Under the pieces are notes generated by a model that searched no databases, had not been told where the DNA came from, and saw nothing but the letters and a program-made list of their open reading frames with translations. Positions 17,075 through 25,098 of a DNA stretch of 64,000 nt are shown here, in pieces. A program made the translations under genes and the position numbers. This stretch comes from CAYWYR01 sp964462685 (GTDB taxonomy: Bacteria; Bacteroidota; Ignavibacteria; Kapaibacteriales; UBA2268), in assembly GCA_964462685.1 (NCBI GenBank), contig CAYWYR010000003.1, positions 62,001-126,000 of the forward strand. The letters run 5' to 3'. The stretch's first letter is position 1. The number at the start of each line of letters is the position of its first letter.

Positions 17075-19768
17075 TTATCTTTTGATTATTACATTTTGAG
17101 AGGCACTTCCTGTCTCATTTCCTATTACTAAGGTGTAATTACCTGAAGGTAGATTTTCCACACTTATCTCAAAAGTATTGATTCCCTGGCTTGTATTTAC
17201 GGTTCTTTCATATAAAACCCTTCCAGTTAGGTCTATTATCTGTAAAGTGTTTTCCAGAATACTGTATGTATTATCAAACTGAACATCTATCATATCAGAT
17301 GCTGGATTTGGAGATACTGAAAGTGTACCGATATTTCCAAGGTCATATTCAACACTTGTAAGAGGGCAGTCATCTACTATTAGATTTATCTCTTGAAGTA
17401 GGATATCATCTCCATCTGAGGTATTTACTGCAAATAAAGCCAGTTTGTAATCATCCTGTAACCCTGTTGTTCGCACTTCAGGCCATTCATAACTGCTAAC
17501 TTCATCAACTTTTAAGTTTAGATCTGCAAAACCAAGATTTCTATATGTATTACCGCCATCTGTAGAATATTTGATATTAACCATATCAACATATTCAGTA
17601 GCGAAAGAAATATCATATCTTACTGATCCCTCACAAATAGTATCATTATTCACTGGTGTAAGGAAGATACCGTCTTCTTTGCCTAAGTCTATTGACACTA
17701 TATCACTCAATGAAGAATTACCTACCTCAATTACCCTGATTAGCACATCACCAACAAAATCATCAGGTGCGTCCCAGCTAATAGAGTTATCTGTTGTTCT
17801 ACCGATTTCTTTCCAATCGCTACCGTCATATTGGTAATCAATCTGGAAATTATTAACAAGATTATCTTCCCAGGTTATTAGATAATCTATCTGTTGCCCA
17901 ACTGGCTCATCTTCTTCAGGTGCTGTAATTGATACGAATCTGTTCTGTACCCTTACACCTAACAGCGATCTATCATAAAGCTGAGTATCAGGTTGCCTAT
18001 CCCCAGATTTGTATATCTCGATTTGCAAATCGCTTGTTTCAACACTTGGCACTACCCAGTTATAACCACCTAAACTAGCGTCAACATTTTCAGCGATTGT
18101 GATCCAGTCGCCGCCGTCTATTCTATATCGGAGATCAACAGAACTGATTCCGAAACTTCTCCACTCGATCTCCTCTGTCCCAGGAGACATAATATTTCTA
18201 CCAAGGAAGTTAGTTAGTCTAACCACTGGAGAATCTGGATTGTTAACACATTGGGCTCTGCGAGCTGCAAACCCCAAATAGTTACTAGCTATATAAGGAT
18301 GGAAATCATCTGAAACTCTACCACCGGGAGCGATATGACAATAACTCATTATTGTTCCTCTTTGTGGCACTTCTGCTCTAGGCCTTCTAAAATGCTGCCC
18401 AGATGTATAAGCATCACCCGTACCATTTCCAGGGCTTGTTGTTGTGACACATGTATCTCTAACATCTGATTGGGGATCAACTACGAACCAGTATCTATTA
18501 TGCGTATGAGGTACACCAAATAAATGCCCTAGTTCGTGGGCTGTAGTGTGGATATCGCCAGAATTATCAAAACTCGGCTCTCTATAATCATAAGCTATAC
18601 CAACAACACAATAGCTTCTGTTCTTAATACAGAAGTTTCCTCTCCTAGGTTCACCGCTCATTGCTATACCAAGTATATTAGAACCGTTATCTGCTGTAGA
18701 ATTATTGAATAGAACAACAAAGTGGCTTCCGTCAGTTCTGTTATTCCAAATATCTGGCATGCGATTTAGCTTTACGCTTGCATCTGCTCTATTTCCAGCT
18801 AACTGTATATCGATCATCGGGTCATCTGAGCCAAACTGCTCTATGGTAGCTAATCTAAACCTCACATTGGCCTGTCTCTCATATATTCTGGAAGTCATGT
18901 CCATTACCTGAACCATGTAAACCATGCATTGTTCAAATATTACTTCAGCTTCAGGTGAAAACTCCCAATTGAAGAATACATCTAAATCATCTACATCGGG
19001 GTTACTGTTAAGAGCACCTTCACGGGCAGCGACTCTTCTTAAATAATCATAAGTACCAGCGGTAGAAATTACAACCTCAACAAATCCTTCGGCATTTTTT
19101 TGCATATCAAGGTCTTTCTCATTTATCTCCGGTATTTCTACGCTATCAAAATCATCTTCCTCAACACCACAGAAAGTTATCCCGTCAGAACCGTCCAGTA
19201 CTACGTTTTTCTCTTTGATCACGTGAATATTCTGGCCTGTTTGCTGGCTGAAAACCTCACCGATATTGTATGTTTTAGAATCAGTTACTATTGAACCAGA
19301 TAGCCTACCTTTGAATTCAGTTAAATATACGTGTGAATTTTCCTCACCTTTCAGATATCCATAATAGGAATCTATCTTTGGCATTTCAACAACCTTACCG
19401 CGGACTTTGAAAGTAGTTCTCTCATCATAGATTGGTTTTGTTTTCACAAGTACAAGATCGGCTTTTTTATCGCTAGCGAATTGAAAATCTTTAATGACAA
19501 GATTCTTATTATCACCCGAGAAAAGAATATCAGCTTCAATTCTATCCATTTCAAATTGATATAACTCATTAGCAGATAATGCTACATCAAGATATTTGCT
19601 ATCGCTTGATTTCAGAGGGGTGAATAGAGAATTATATTCTATGCTAACTGATTTACCAGTGCTTACAGCGTCAACTGAACTCAATCTTTCATAATCTGAG
19701 ATCTTATCTGTAGCTACTGACATACTTGCCGTTGCAAGGAGCAATGCAAGAATTTGTAGAAATTTCAT
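17075..19768 (-). CDS. T9SS-exported reprolysin-like zinc metalloprotease
   Basis: The 897-residue protein has a signal peptide (FLQILALLLATASMSVA). A prodomain-like region (about 22-215) precedes the catalytic domain with HELGHLFGVPH at residues 411-421, the metzincin zinc motif, followed by a Met-turn-like IMSYCH about 60 residues later. Two Ig/fibronectin-like beta domains follow (about 510-800). The C-terminal T9SS sorting domain (about 814-897) opens with LSVSPNPASDM and ends NYTLVIGNETGSASQ plus a basic end. It is predicted to be exported and cell-surface-bound or released. It starts 12 nt after tmk, so it appears to be the last gene of the tadA-rsmI-tmk operon, an odd partner set. Confidence 0.9.
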   Translation of the reverse strand: MKFLQILALLLATASMSVATDKISDYERLSSVDAVSTGKSVSIEYNSLFTPLKSSDSKYLDVALSANELYQFEMDRIEADILFSGDNKNLVIKDFQFASDKKADLVLVKTKPIYDERTTFKVRGKVVEMPKIDSYYGYLKGEENSHVYLTEFKGRLSGSIVTDSKTYNIGEVFSQQTGQNIHVIKEKNVVLDGSDGITFCGVEEDDFDSVEIPEINEKDLDMQKNAEGFVEVVISTAGTYDYLRRVAAREGALNSNPDVDDLDVFFNWEFSPEAEVIFEQCMVYMVQVMDMTSRIYERQANVRFRLATIEQFGSDDPMIDIQLAGNRADASVKLNRMPDIWNNRTDGSHFVVLFNNSTADNGSNILGIAMSGEPRRGNFCIKNRSYCVVGIAYDYREPSFDNSGDIHTTAHELGHLFGVPHTHNRYWFVVDPQSDVRDTCVTTTSPGNGTGDAYTSGQHFRRPRAEVPQRGTIMSYCHIAPGGRVSDDFHPYIASNYLGFAARRAQCVNNPDSPVVRLTNFLGRNIMSPGTEEIEWRSFGISSVDLRYRIDGGDWITIAENVDASLGGYNWVVPSVETSDLQIEIYKSGDRQPDTQLYDRSLLGVRVQNRFVSITAPEEDEPVGQQIDYLITWEDNLVNNFQIDYQYDGSDWKEIGRTTDNSISWDAPDDFVGDVLIRVIEVGNSSLSDIVSIDLGKEDGIFLTPVNNDTICEGSVRYDISFATEYVDMVNIKYSTDGGNTYRNLGFADLNLKVDEVSSYEWPEVRTTGLQDDYKLALFAVNTSDGDDILLQEINLIVDDCPLTSVEYDLGNIGTLSVSPNPASDMIDVQFDNTYSILENTLQIIDLTGRVLYERTVNTSQGINTFEISVENLPSGNYTLVIGNETGSASQNVIIKR

Positions 19769-19780
19769 AACGTTACCGAT

Positions 19781-20395
19781 TTATTTATTTAAACTTTTAT
19801 ATTTCTTGTTGATTTTTGATACTACCTTTGTGTGTATCGTTTTAGGGTCTCCGTCTGCTTCCAAGGTGACAAACCTCGAATTGTTTTTGGCTAACTCTTT
19901 ATAACCAAAAGCCACTTTATCGAAAAACTCTTTTTTCTGAGCTTCCATTCTGTCTTTGATATCATTTTTTCTTCTTGCTTTTGATACTTCCCAAGATACA
20001 TCAAAGAAGAAAGTGATATCCGGTACTAATCCAAAGCTTGCCAAATAGTTTGTCTTTTCAATAGCTTCTAGATCAATACCACGCCCATATCCTTGATATG
20101 CTGTTGTGGAATCATAATACCTATCACAGAGAACAATTTTATTTCTGTCTATAGCAGGCATTATCACTTTTTTTGTAAGATCGGCCCTAGCGCTTTGGAA
20201 AAGCATTAACTCACTTATCGGATCTATATCCAAAGTTGAATCTAGAAGAAGCTCTCTTATCTTTTCCGAAAAGTTCGTGCTACCTGGCTCCCGAACAGCG
20301 ATTATTTCCCTGCCCAAATCCTTTAATAATTTGTAGGCCAGTTCCATTTGGGTTGTCTTGCCGCAACCGTCTATACCTTCAAAAGTAATGAACAT
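19781..20395 (-). CDS. tmk: Thymidylate kinase
   Basis: This roughly 204-residue kinase phosphorylates dTMP to dTDP. P-loop FEGIDGCGKTTQ begins at residue 4, the DRYYDSTTAYQGYG motif (DR[YH]) is intact, and AVREPG is the substrate loop. I place the start at the ATG at 20395, because Tmk proteins begin just before F-I-T-F-E-G; an in-frame TTG at 20416 or ATG at 20413 would add six or seven residues. It is 37 nt after rsmI on the same strand and 12 nt before the metalloprotease gene. Confidence 0.95.
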   Translation of the reverse strand: MFITFEGIDGCGKTTQMELAYKLLKDLGREIIAVREPGSTNFSEKIRELLLDSTLDIDPISELMLFQSARADLTKKVIMPAIDRNKIVLCDRYYDSTTAYQGYGRGIDLEAIEKTNYLASFGLVPDITFFFDVSWEVSKARRKNDIKDRMEAQKKEFFDKVAFGYKELAKNNSRFVTLEADGDPKTIHTKVVSKINKKYKSLNK

Positions 20396-20432
20396 TTTAT
20401 TTTTAAGACACATCAAACGTGCAAAAGGTTAC

Positions 20433-21122
20433 TTATTTGCTTAAAACTACCACAAATTCACCTTTCAATAGGTTGTTATCAGTTTCCAAGATAGCTTTTA
20501 CTTCCCCAACAGTGCCCCTGATATGCTTTTCATTAAGCTTCGATATCTCTTTGGCCACAGATACATTTCTATCTTTGAGTCCTAGCTCGCAAAAAGAATC
20601 AAAAAGTTTCTTTATCCTGTGGGTTGATTCAAAAAAGACGCTGGTATGAGTAATATTATTGAGATTGTTTATGAATGTCATCCTACCTTTCTTCTGAGGC
20701 ACAAAACCCAGGAATTCAAATCTATCTGTCGGCAGCCCAGATGCCGCAAGTGCCGAAGTTACACTAGAAGCACCTGGAAGGCTGACTATCTCTATGCCGA
20801 TGTCCCTGCACAAGTTTAGTAGCTTATACCCTGGATCAGAGATAAGAGGCGTTCCAGCATCCGAGACCAACCCAATATCGTCACCGTTCTGCAGTATTTT
20901 AATGAGTCCGTTCACAGAAATGGCTTCATTATGTTCATGGTGGGCGTACAGATTTTTTGACTGGTAATTTATATCCAATAAACCCAATAGTTTTTTTGTG
21001 CTTCTGGTATCTTCACATGCAAGATGATTCAACTCTTTTAGTATCCGCTTCCCTCTGATAGTAATATCCTCGATATTACCGATAGGTGTTGGTATGATAT
21101 ACAGCTTTCCGTTTTCTGGCAT
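20433..21122 (-). CDS. rsmI: 16S rRNA (cytidine1402-2'-O)-methyltransferase
   Basis: This 229-residue SAM-dependent methyltransferase modifies C1402 in the ribosomal P site. Signature segments are LYIIPTPIGNIEDITIR, CEDTRSTKKLL, GLVSDAGTPLISDPG and SLPGASSVTSALAASGLP; all are typical of RsmI and the tetrapyrrole-methylase fold. The length is at the short end because the small C-terminal domain of E. coli RsmI is missing, as is common in this group. It begins 11 nt after tadA. Confidence 0.95.
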   Translation of the reverse strand: MPENGKLYIIPTPIGNIEDITIRGKRILKELNHLACEDTRSTKKLLGLLDINYQSKNLYAHHEHNEAISVNGLIKILQNGDDIGLVSDAGTPLISDPGYKLLNLCRDIGIEIVSLPGASSVTSALAASGLPTDRFEFLGFVPQKKGRMTFINNLNNITHTSVFFESTHRIKKLFDSFCELGLKDRNVSVAKEISKLNEKHIRGTVGEVKAILETDNNLLKGEFVVVLSK

Positions 21123-21133
21123 TATTAAGACTC

Positions 21134-21589
21134 CTAAAGCCTCTTTGATTTAAAAAATTCAGATAAGATATCAGAACATTCCCGCTCCATAATACCACCG
21201 TAAACTTTTGGGCGGTGATTCAAGTGGTAGCTCGGGAGGATCTGAAAAACTGATCCGCAAGCTCCAGCTTTGCTATCATAAGCACCAAAATAAACCTCAG
21301 ATATTCTCGACAGCCATATTTTACCTGCACACATAGGGCAGGGCTCTAGGGTGACAAATAATTTAGCACTATCTAAATACTTGCTATTGCAATCACTTAA
21401 CGCCATATCTATTACATTTGATTCCGCATGCAATGTTGCATTAGAGTTTTTGTCTGTCAGATTATATGATGAATAAATTTCTGAACCTGAGAACAGCACA
21501 GCACCCACAGGCACTTCATCGTTATCAAAAGCTAACTTAGCTTGGCTGAGGGCTGAGCTCATATATTTATCTATATCGGAACGGTTCAT
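21134..21589 (-). CDS. tadA: tRNA-specific adenosine deaminase
   Basis: TadA converts A34 to inosine in tRNA-Arg(ACG). It has the zinc deaminase motifs HAESN (His and catalytic Glu) and TLEPCPMCAGKIWLSRI (Cys-x2-Cys), plus VPVGAVLF near the N-terminus. The start is the ATG at 21589 (MNRSDIDKYM); a TTG at 21598 lies upstream in frame. About 151 residues, full length. First gene of the tadA-rsmI-tmk-metalloprotease run and divergent from the NifX-like gene. TAAATTTG lies just upstream but without a TTTG partner at the right distance. Confidence 0.93.
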   Translation of the reverse strand: MNRSDIDKYMSSALSQAKLAFDNDEVPVGAVLFSGSEIYSSYNLTDKNSNATLHAESNVIDMALSDCNSKYLDSAKLFVTLEPCPMCAGKIWLSRISEVYFGAYDSKAGACGSVFQILPSYHLNHRPKVYGGIMERECSDILSEFFKSKRL

Positions 21590-21651
21590 GGTTAACAAAT
21601 TTACAACAGCTACGTCTTTTGTTTTGTGTACTCACTATTATTGGAAAAATA

Positions 21652-22068
21652 ATGAATAGAAAAGTCGCTATCGCTTCCAAAGACGGTAAACATATACTCG
21701 GTGCTTTTGGTTCTATCAAATATTTTAAAGTATATGATATCAAGAACAATGAAATAGTAGGTGAAGAAGTCCGAACTCTGTATCAAGATGATGCAGGATC
21801 AGCTCTGCCGGATATTTCAAAAAAAGGGGAAGGGCCGGGCAATCTACCTTTCAACCTCGGAGTCTTTGACGCAGGTAAAGAAAAACACATGAAAATGGCA
21901 AAATCAATATCGGACTGTGATACAGTTATTGCCAGAAAAATGTGCGCGAACGCAAGAGATTCTATCGTGCAATTCAATATGCAGCCATTCGAGACAAACC
22001 ACTCAAAATTCGATATAGCGATAGATGAATTCCTTAAAGGTGAGCTTAAAGACGAAAAGAGTACTTGA
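21652..22068 (+). CDS. NifX/NifB-C-type (dinitrogenase iron-molybdenum cofactor domain) protein
   Basis: The 138-residue protein starts at the ATG at 21652, with GGAAAAA upstream; the frame continues upstream to a TTG at 21619, but homology starts at RKVAIASKDGKHILGAFG. This is the opening of the Nitro_FeMo-Co fold, with a later DTVIARKMCANARD segment and a conserved Cys. The family includes NifX, NifY and small stand-alone proteins that bind metal clusters or act in metal homeostasis. No nitrogen fixation genes are around, so a general role is more likely. The stop codon lies inside the terminator hairpin at 22055-22080. Confidence 0.75.
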   Translation: MNRKVAIASKDGKHILGAFGSIKYFKVYDIKNNEIVGEEVRTLYQDDAGSALPDISKKGEGPGNLPFNLGVFDAGKEKHMKMAKSISDCDTVIARKMCANARDSIVQFNMQPFETNHSKFDIAIDEFLKGELKDEKST

Positions 22069-22080
22069 TAGTACTCTTTT
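22055..22080. terminator. Bidirectional terminator between the NifX-like and YbjN-like genes
   Basis: A perfect 10-bp stem AAAAGAGTAC/GTACTCTTTT with a 6-nt loop gives A-runs and T-runs on both sides, so it can stop both converging transcripts. The TGA of the plus-strand gene lies in the loop. Confidence 0.8.
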
Positions 22081-22110
22081 CAGTAAAGCTAAAATCTTGC
22101 GGTTATCAGG

Positions 22111-22623
22111 TTACTGTTCCATAAGGTCGTTTTCATCTAAATCGCATGCTCTTTTGCCGCCTGCAAGCTCTACTATTTTGTCATCATAGTGATCTGCTAT
22201 AAATGCCACTACTTTCAGTGAGTTCTTGAATTCATCCCTGTTCATATCACTGCCCGTGATACTGTGAGAAAATGTAATCGTATTATCAAAAAGCAACCCA
22301 AATGCACCGAAGTGCAGTTCAGTGTTCTTTCTTAAAAGGAATGCAAGTATCTCGGTATTGATCTCGCAACCGCTAACCACCTGAGAGAAGCACTCGATAC
22401 AAGCTTCCTTGTCGGTAAACGGCCTTACCGTTATCATTACTATCGTAGAGCCGTGCTCAACAGTGAATGTCCTGTTTTCATAATCCACAAAGTCCGGATA
22501 GGTTTCCTTCAGGCATTCAGCAACTGTTGCCGTTATCCTATCCATTACGGAATCAGGGGTAGATTGGGGAAGTGGGTTATGATCATCCTGTATTGCTTTG
22601 TCTATAACTGCATCTACACTCAT
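22111..22623 (-). CDS. YbjN / type III secretion chaperone-like protein coupled to PspA
   Basis: The 170-residue acidic cytoplasmic protein has a central alpha/beta region (FVDYENRTFTVEHGSTIVMITVRPF ..., ILAFLLRKNTELHFGAFGLLFDNTITFSHSI). The pattern LLRKN-x4-FGAFGL...I-F-H is typical of YbjN/CesT-like (T3SC) folds. The C-terminus is helical (VVAFIADHYDDKIVELAGG). Its ATG overlaps the pspA stop as ATGA, so it is translationally coupled to pspA and probably works with it, perhaps as a client-binding chaperone or regulator of membrane stress. The family call rests on pattern only; partner binding is inference. Confidence 0.65.
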   Translation of the reverse strand: MSVDAVIDKAIQDDHNPLPQSTPDSVMDRITATVAECLKETYPDFVDYENRTFTVEHGSTIVMITVRPFTDKEACIECFSQVVSGCEINTEILAFLLRKNTELHFGAFGLLFDNTITFSHSITGSDMNRDEFKNSLKVVAFIADHYDDKIVELAGGKRACDLDENDLMEQ

Positions 22624-23327
22624 TGGTCTCCCTCCGCTGATTTAAGTTGTTTAGGTTCTTTGCTTTCAAGAAGTCCCATTTCTTTTTTCATGGCCTCAAG
22701 CTCATCAGAACTGCTTGTCGCACCCAACGCTTTGAATTCATCTTCCAAACTTCTATCACCTTCCGAGAGTTCCGAGAAAGCCTCAGCCTCAGCTTCGGTC
22801 TTTTCTATCTTACCTTCTAACTTATCAAACTTAGAAAATGCGTCACTACCGAATCCCGCAGCATTCTGTGATAGCTGCTTTTGGGCTTTCGCCGCCTGGG
22901 ATCTGGCAATCAGGGTTGACTGGCGGGTTCTCGCTTCATCCAGTTTAGATTTTAGCTGGTTCAACTGATCCCGAAGCTTAGCAGTGGTTTGGCTGGCCTG
23001 CTGCACTATAGGTTGCAATTCCGAAGCGTTTTTGTCCGCTACTTTCTTTTTTTCTAAGGCTCTCATAGCAAGATCTTCATTACCAGCAGTTAGGGCTTGC
23101 CTTGCTTTCGAATCCCAATCCTGGCTCTCACTTTGGGCTTTCTTAAGTTTCCTTTCAAGCGAGCGTTCGTTCGCTATAGCCTGCCCGACAGAAAGAGTGG
23201 CTTTGTTTACGCTTTCTTCCATCTCGAGAACCATTTGCCGAAGCATTTTCTCTGGGTTCTCGGCTTTGTCCAGAGCGTCATTGACATTGGACTTAAATAT
23301 ATCAGCAATCCTACTGAATATACTCAT
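22620..23327 (-). CDS. pspA: PspA/IM30 (Vipp1) family membrane-stress protein
   Basis: This 235-residue protein is almost wholly helical coiled coil. It opens with the amphipathic helix MSIFSRIADIFKSNVNDALD, followed by ENPEKMLRQMVLEMEESV, both hallmarks of PspA. The middle is rich in Ala/Lys/Gln heptads, and the C-terminal part is acidic (AEAEAFSELSEGDRSLEDEF). PspA is an ESCRT-III-like peripheral protein that oligomerises on damaged inner membrane. The start is the ATG at 23327 with AGGAAAG 7 nt upstream; a GTG at 23333 is in frame. No pspF, pspB or pspC nearby. It is coupled by ATGA to the YbjN-like gene. Confidence 0.92.
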   Translation of the reverse strand: MSIFSRIADIFKSNVNDALDKAENPEKMLRQMVLEMEESVNKATLSVGQAIANERSLERKLKKAQSESQDWDSKARQALTAGNEDLAMRALEKKKVADKNASELQPIVQQASQTTAKLRDQLNQLKSKLDEARTRQSTLIARSQAAKAQKQLSQNAAGFGSDAFSKFDKLEGKIEKTEAEAEAFSELSEGDRSLEDEFKALGATSSSDELEAMKKEMGLLESKEPKQLKSAEGDQ

Positions 23328-23487
23328 TTGCACTTTCCTATTATATGATGGGTGATTTATCCATAATACGAGCTAAAGAAAAAAAGTTGTACCTACCGAT
23401 AACTTTAACAGTATTATATAGTAATCAAACAACTACTATCGTAAAGCGTTTTAACAAAAACATCTAAGATCAATTATTAGGTAGAAT

Positions 23488-23802
23488 ATGAATATAGCAG
23501 ATATAATGGGTAAAGTCCGCAATATGCAGGACGATATGAAGAAAATGCGCGAAGAGCTTGAATCAACCGAGATCACGACCGAAAGCGGTGCAGGTCTAGT
23601 AAAGGTGACAATGCGCGGCGACAACAAACTAATCGGTATCGATATCGATGATTCTATTCTCGATGATAAAAAAATGATGACCGATTTAATCATAGCGGCC
23701 GTAAACAGTGCTCAGGAAAAAGTACAGGAAAAGCTTAACGAGAACATGAAATCCCTTCAAGGCGGATTGCCGAATATTCCAGGTATGGATTTATTCAAAT
23801 AA
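23488..23802 (+). CDS. Nucleoid-associated protein YbaB/EbfC
   Basis: The 104-residue protein has the YbaB layout: N-terminal helix (IMGKVRNMQDDMKKMREEL), beta core (AGLVKVTMRGDNKLIGIDID) and C-terminal helix (LIIAAVNSAQEKVQEKL), with a Gly/Met-rich tail (GGLPNIPGMDLFK). The dimer binds DNA with little sequence specificity. The 36-nt spacing to recR reproduces the widely conserved ybaB-recR pair. Confidence 0.93.
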   Translation: MNIADIMGKVRNMQDDMKKMREELESTEITTESGAGLVKVTMRGDNKLIGIDIDDSILDDKKMMTDLIIAAVNSAQEKVQEKLNENMKSLQGGLPNIPGMDLFK

Positions 23803-23837
23803 TCTTTTAAATTCGCAGTCAATTTTAGGAAGGAATC

Positions 23838-24431
23838 TTGTCCGTTCAGTCTGATATACTCGATGAGTTAGTCAAATATTTCAGTTCCCTGCCCTCCATA
23901 GGCAGAAAAACAGCTACACGCTTGGTTTACCATATACTCAGGCAAAACCCTCAGTTCGCATCGGATTTCGGTACAGCCTTGTCCACCATTCACAGTAAAG
24001 TCTTACTATGCAATAGCTGCTATAATTTTACTGAAACAGATCCTTGCATTATTTGTTCGGATCCTAAAAGGAAGAATAATAAACTCTTGGTAGTGGAACA
24101 GCCAAGTGATGTTACCTTAATCGAAAGAACCAAAGAGTTCAAAGGCAGATATCATGTTCTTCACGGCGTTCTTAACCCACTGGAAGGCATTGGGCCACAA
24201 GACCTTAAGCTAAGGGAGCTGATATCAAGAATGTCGGATACCGATGAAATAATTATAGCACTTAATCCGACAGTTGAAGGTGAGGTAACTGCTCAATATC
24301 TATCTAAAATGATAAAACCACTGGATGTCAAAGTCAGAAAGATAGCCTCCGGAATACCTATGGGCCACCAGTTGGAGTTTTCCGACGACGCAACACTCGC
24401 CCGAGCCATCCACGGTGCTACCGAGTTATGA
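23838..24431 (+). CDS. recR: Recombination mediator RecR
   Basis: This 197-residue protein of the RecFOR pathway loads RecA on gapped DNA. It has an N-terminal helix-hairpin-helix (LPSIGRKTATRLVYHIL), a Cys4 zinc finger (LCNSCYNF ... CIICSD), a Toprim domain (LLVVEQPSDVTLIERT, HGVLNPLEGIGP, ALNPTVEGE) and a C-terminal Walker-B-like part (IASGIPMGHQLEF). The start is TTG at 23838 with a strong AGGAAGGA ribosome site just before it and no nearby ATG in frame. Second gene of the ybaB-recR operon. Confidence 0.96.
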   Translation: MSVQSDILDELVKYFSSLPSIGRKTATRLVYHILRQNPQFASDFGTALSTIHSKVLLCNSCYNFTETDPCIICSDPKRKNNKLLVVEQPSDVTLIERTKEFKGRYHVLHGVLNPLEGIGPQDLKLRELISRMSDTDEIIIALNPTVEGEVTAQYLSKMIKPLDVKVRKIASGIPMGHQLEFSDDATLARAIHGATEL

Positions 24432-24489
24432 TTTATTAACTTGATAATATAGAACAAGCCAAAGAAACCATATCTTTAAGATTTAGATT

Positions 24490-25098
24490 ATGACAAAGGA
24501 TCGTAAAAAATATATTTTTAATAATCTAATTCTAGCCATTGTTTTGATTAGCACTGCTTGTGGCCCATTTGATACCAGAAACCCAGAAGAACCAGAAACT
24601 GGTGGTGCAGTATTTCTACCACAAACATCGTGGGAAGCTGTAATTACCAACTTGGAAAGATCATTCGTATCGCTTGCTACTGAAAACTATATTCAGGCCT
24701 TGGCGGAAGACCCACAGTTCAACTTCATACCCTCCGCTGAAGCCACCAACTCCTTTCAAGGCATTTTCGAGGACTGGAGCGTATCAGGCGCCGAACGGAG
24801 ATGGTTCCTTACGATGCGCTCTAACATACCCGAAGGACTTAGTCCCGATCTTACTCTCTATCCGGCCGCACCTCAGTCATTCGCAGATTCGGTGATATAT
24901 ACAGCCGGCTATACTTTGAATATCCCGCATCAGGCAGATAATGTAGCAAATCAGTTCAAAGGGAGACTTCAGTTCACTATTTCTCGGGATGAGCAAGCTA
25001 ATTGGAGAATCTCCTCATGGATAGATCAATCATCTGATTCTACTTTGATACCAGAGATACCGACCTTCTCCCACCTAAAAGCTGGATTCTTCAACTGA
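24490..25098 (+). CDS. Lipoprotein, first of a tandem pair
   Basis: The 202-residue protein has a lipobox LISTAC after a hydrophobic stretch (Cys at about residue 24), then a Pro/Glu-rich linker (RNPEEPETGG). The mature domain holds FQGIFEDW, RRWFLTMRSNI and a C-terminal beta strand pair ending with WRISSWIDQSS. This closing W-x-I-x-x-W-x-D pattern and its size recall NTF2/SnoaL-like small alpha/beta cones. The next gene shows the same plan, so the two look like duplicated lipoproteins. No function recognised. TATCTTTA lies 12 nt upstream of the ATG. Confidence 0.75.
   Translation: MTKDRKKYIFNNLILAIVLISTACGPFDTRNPEEPETGGAVFLPQTSWEAVITNLERSFVSLATENYIQALAEDPQFNFIPSAEATNSFQGIFEDWSVSGAERRWFLTMRSNIPEGLSPDLTLYPAAPQSFADSVIYTAGYTLNIPHQADNVANQFKGRLQFTISRDEQANWRISSWIDQSSDSTLIPEIPTFSHLKAGFFN

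Noticed and set aside
21596..21603. TAAATTTG as a promoter of tadA
   Set aside because: It lies only 7 bp before the ATG and has no TTTG partner 19-21 nt upstream.
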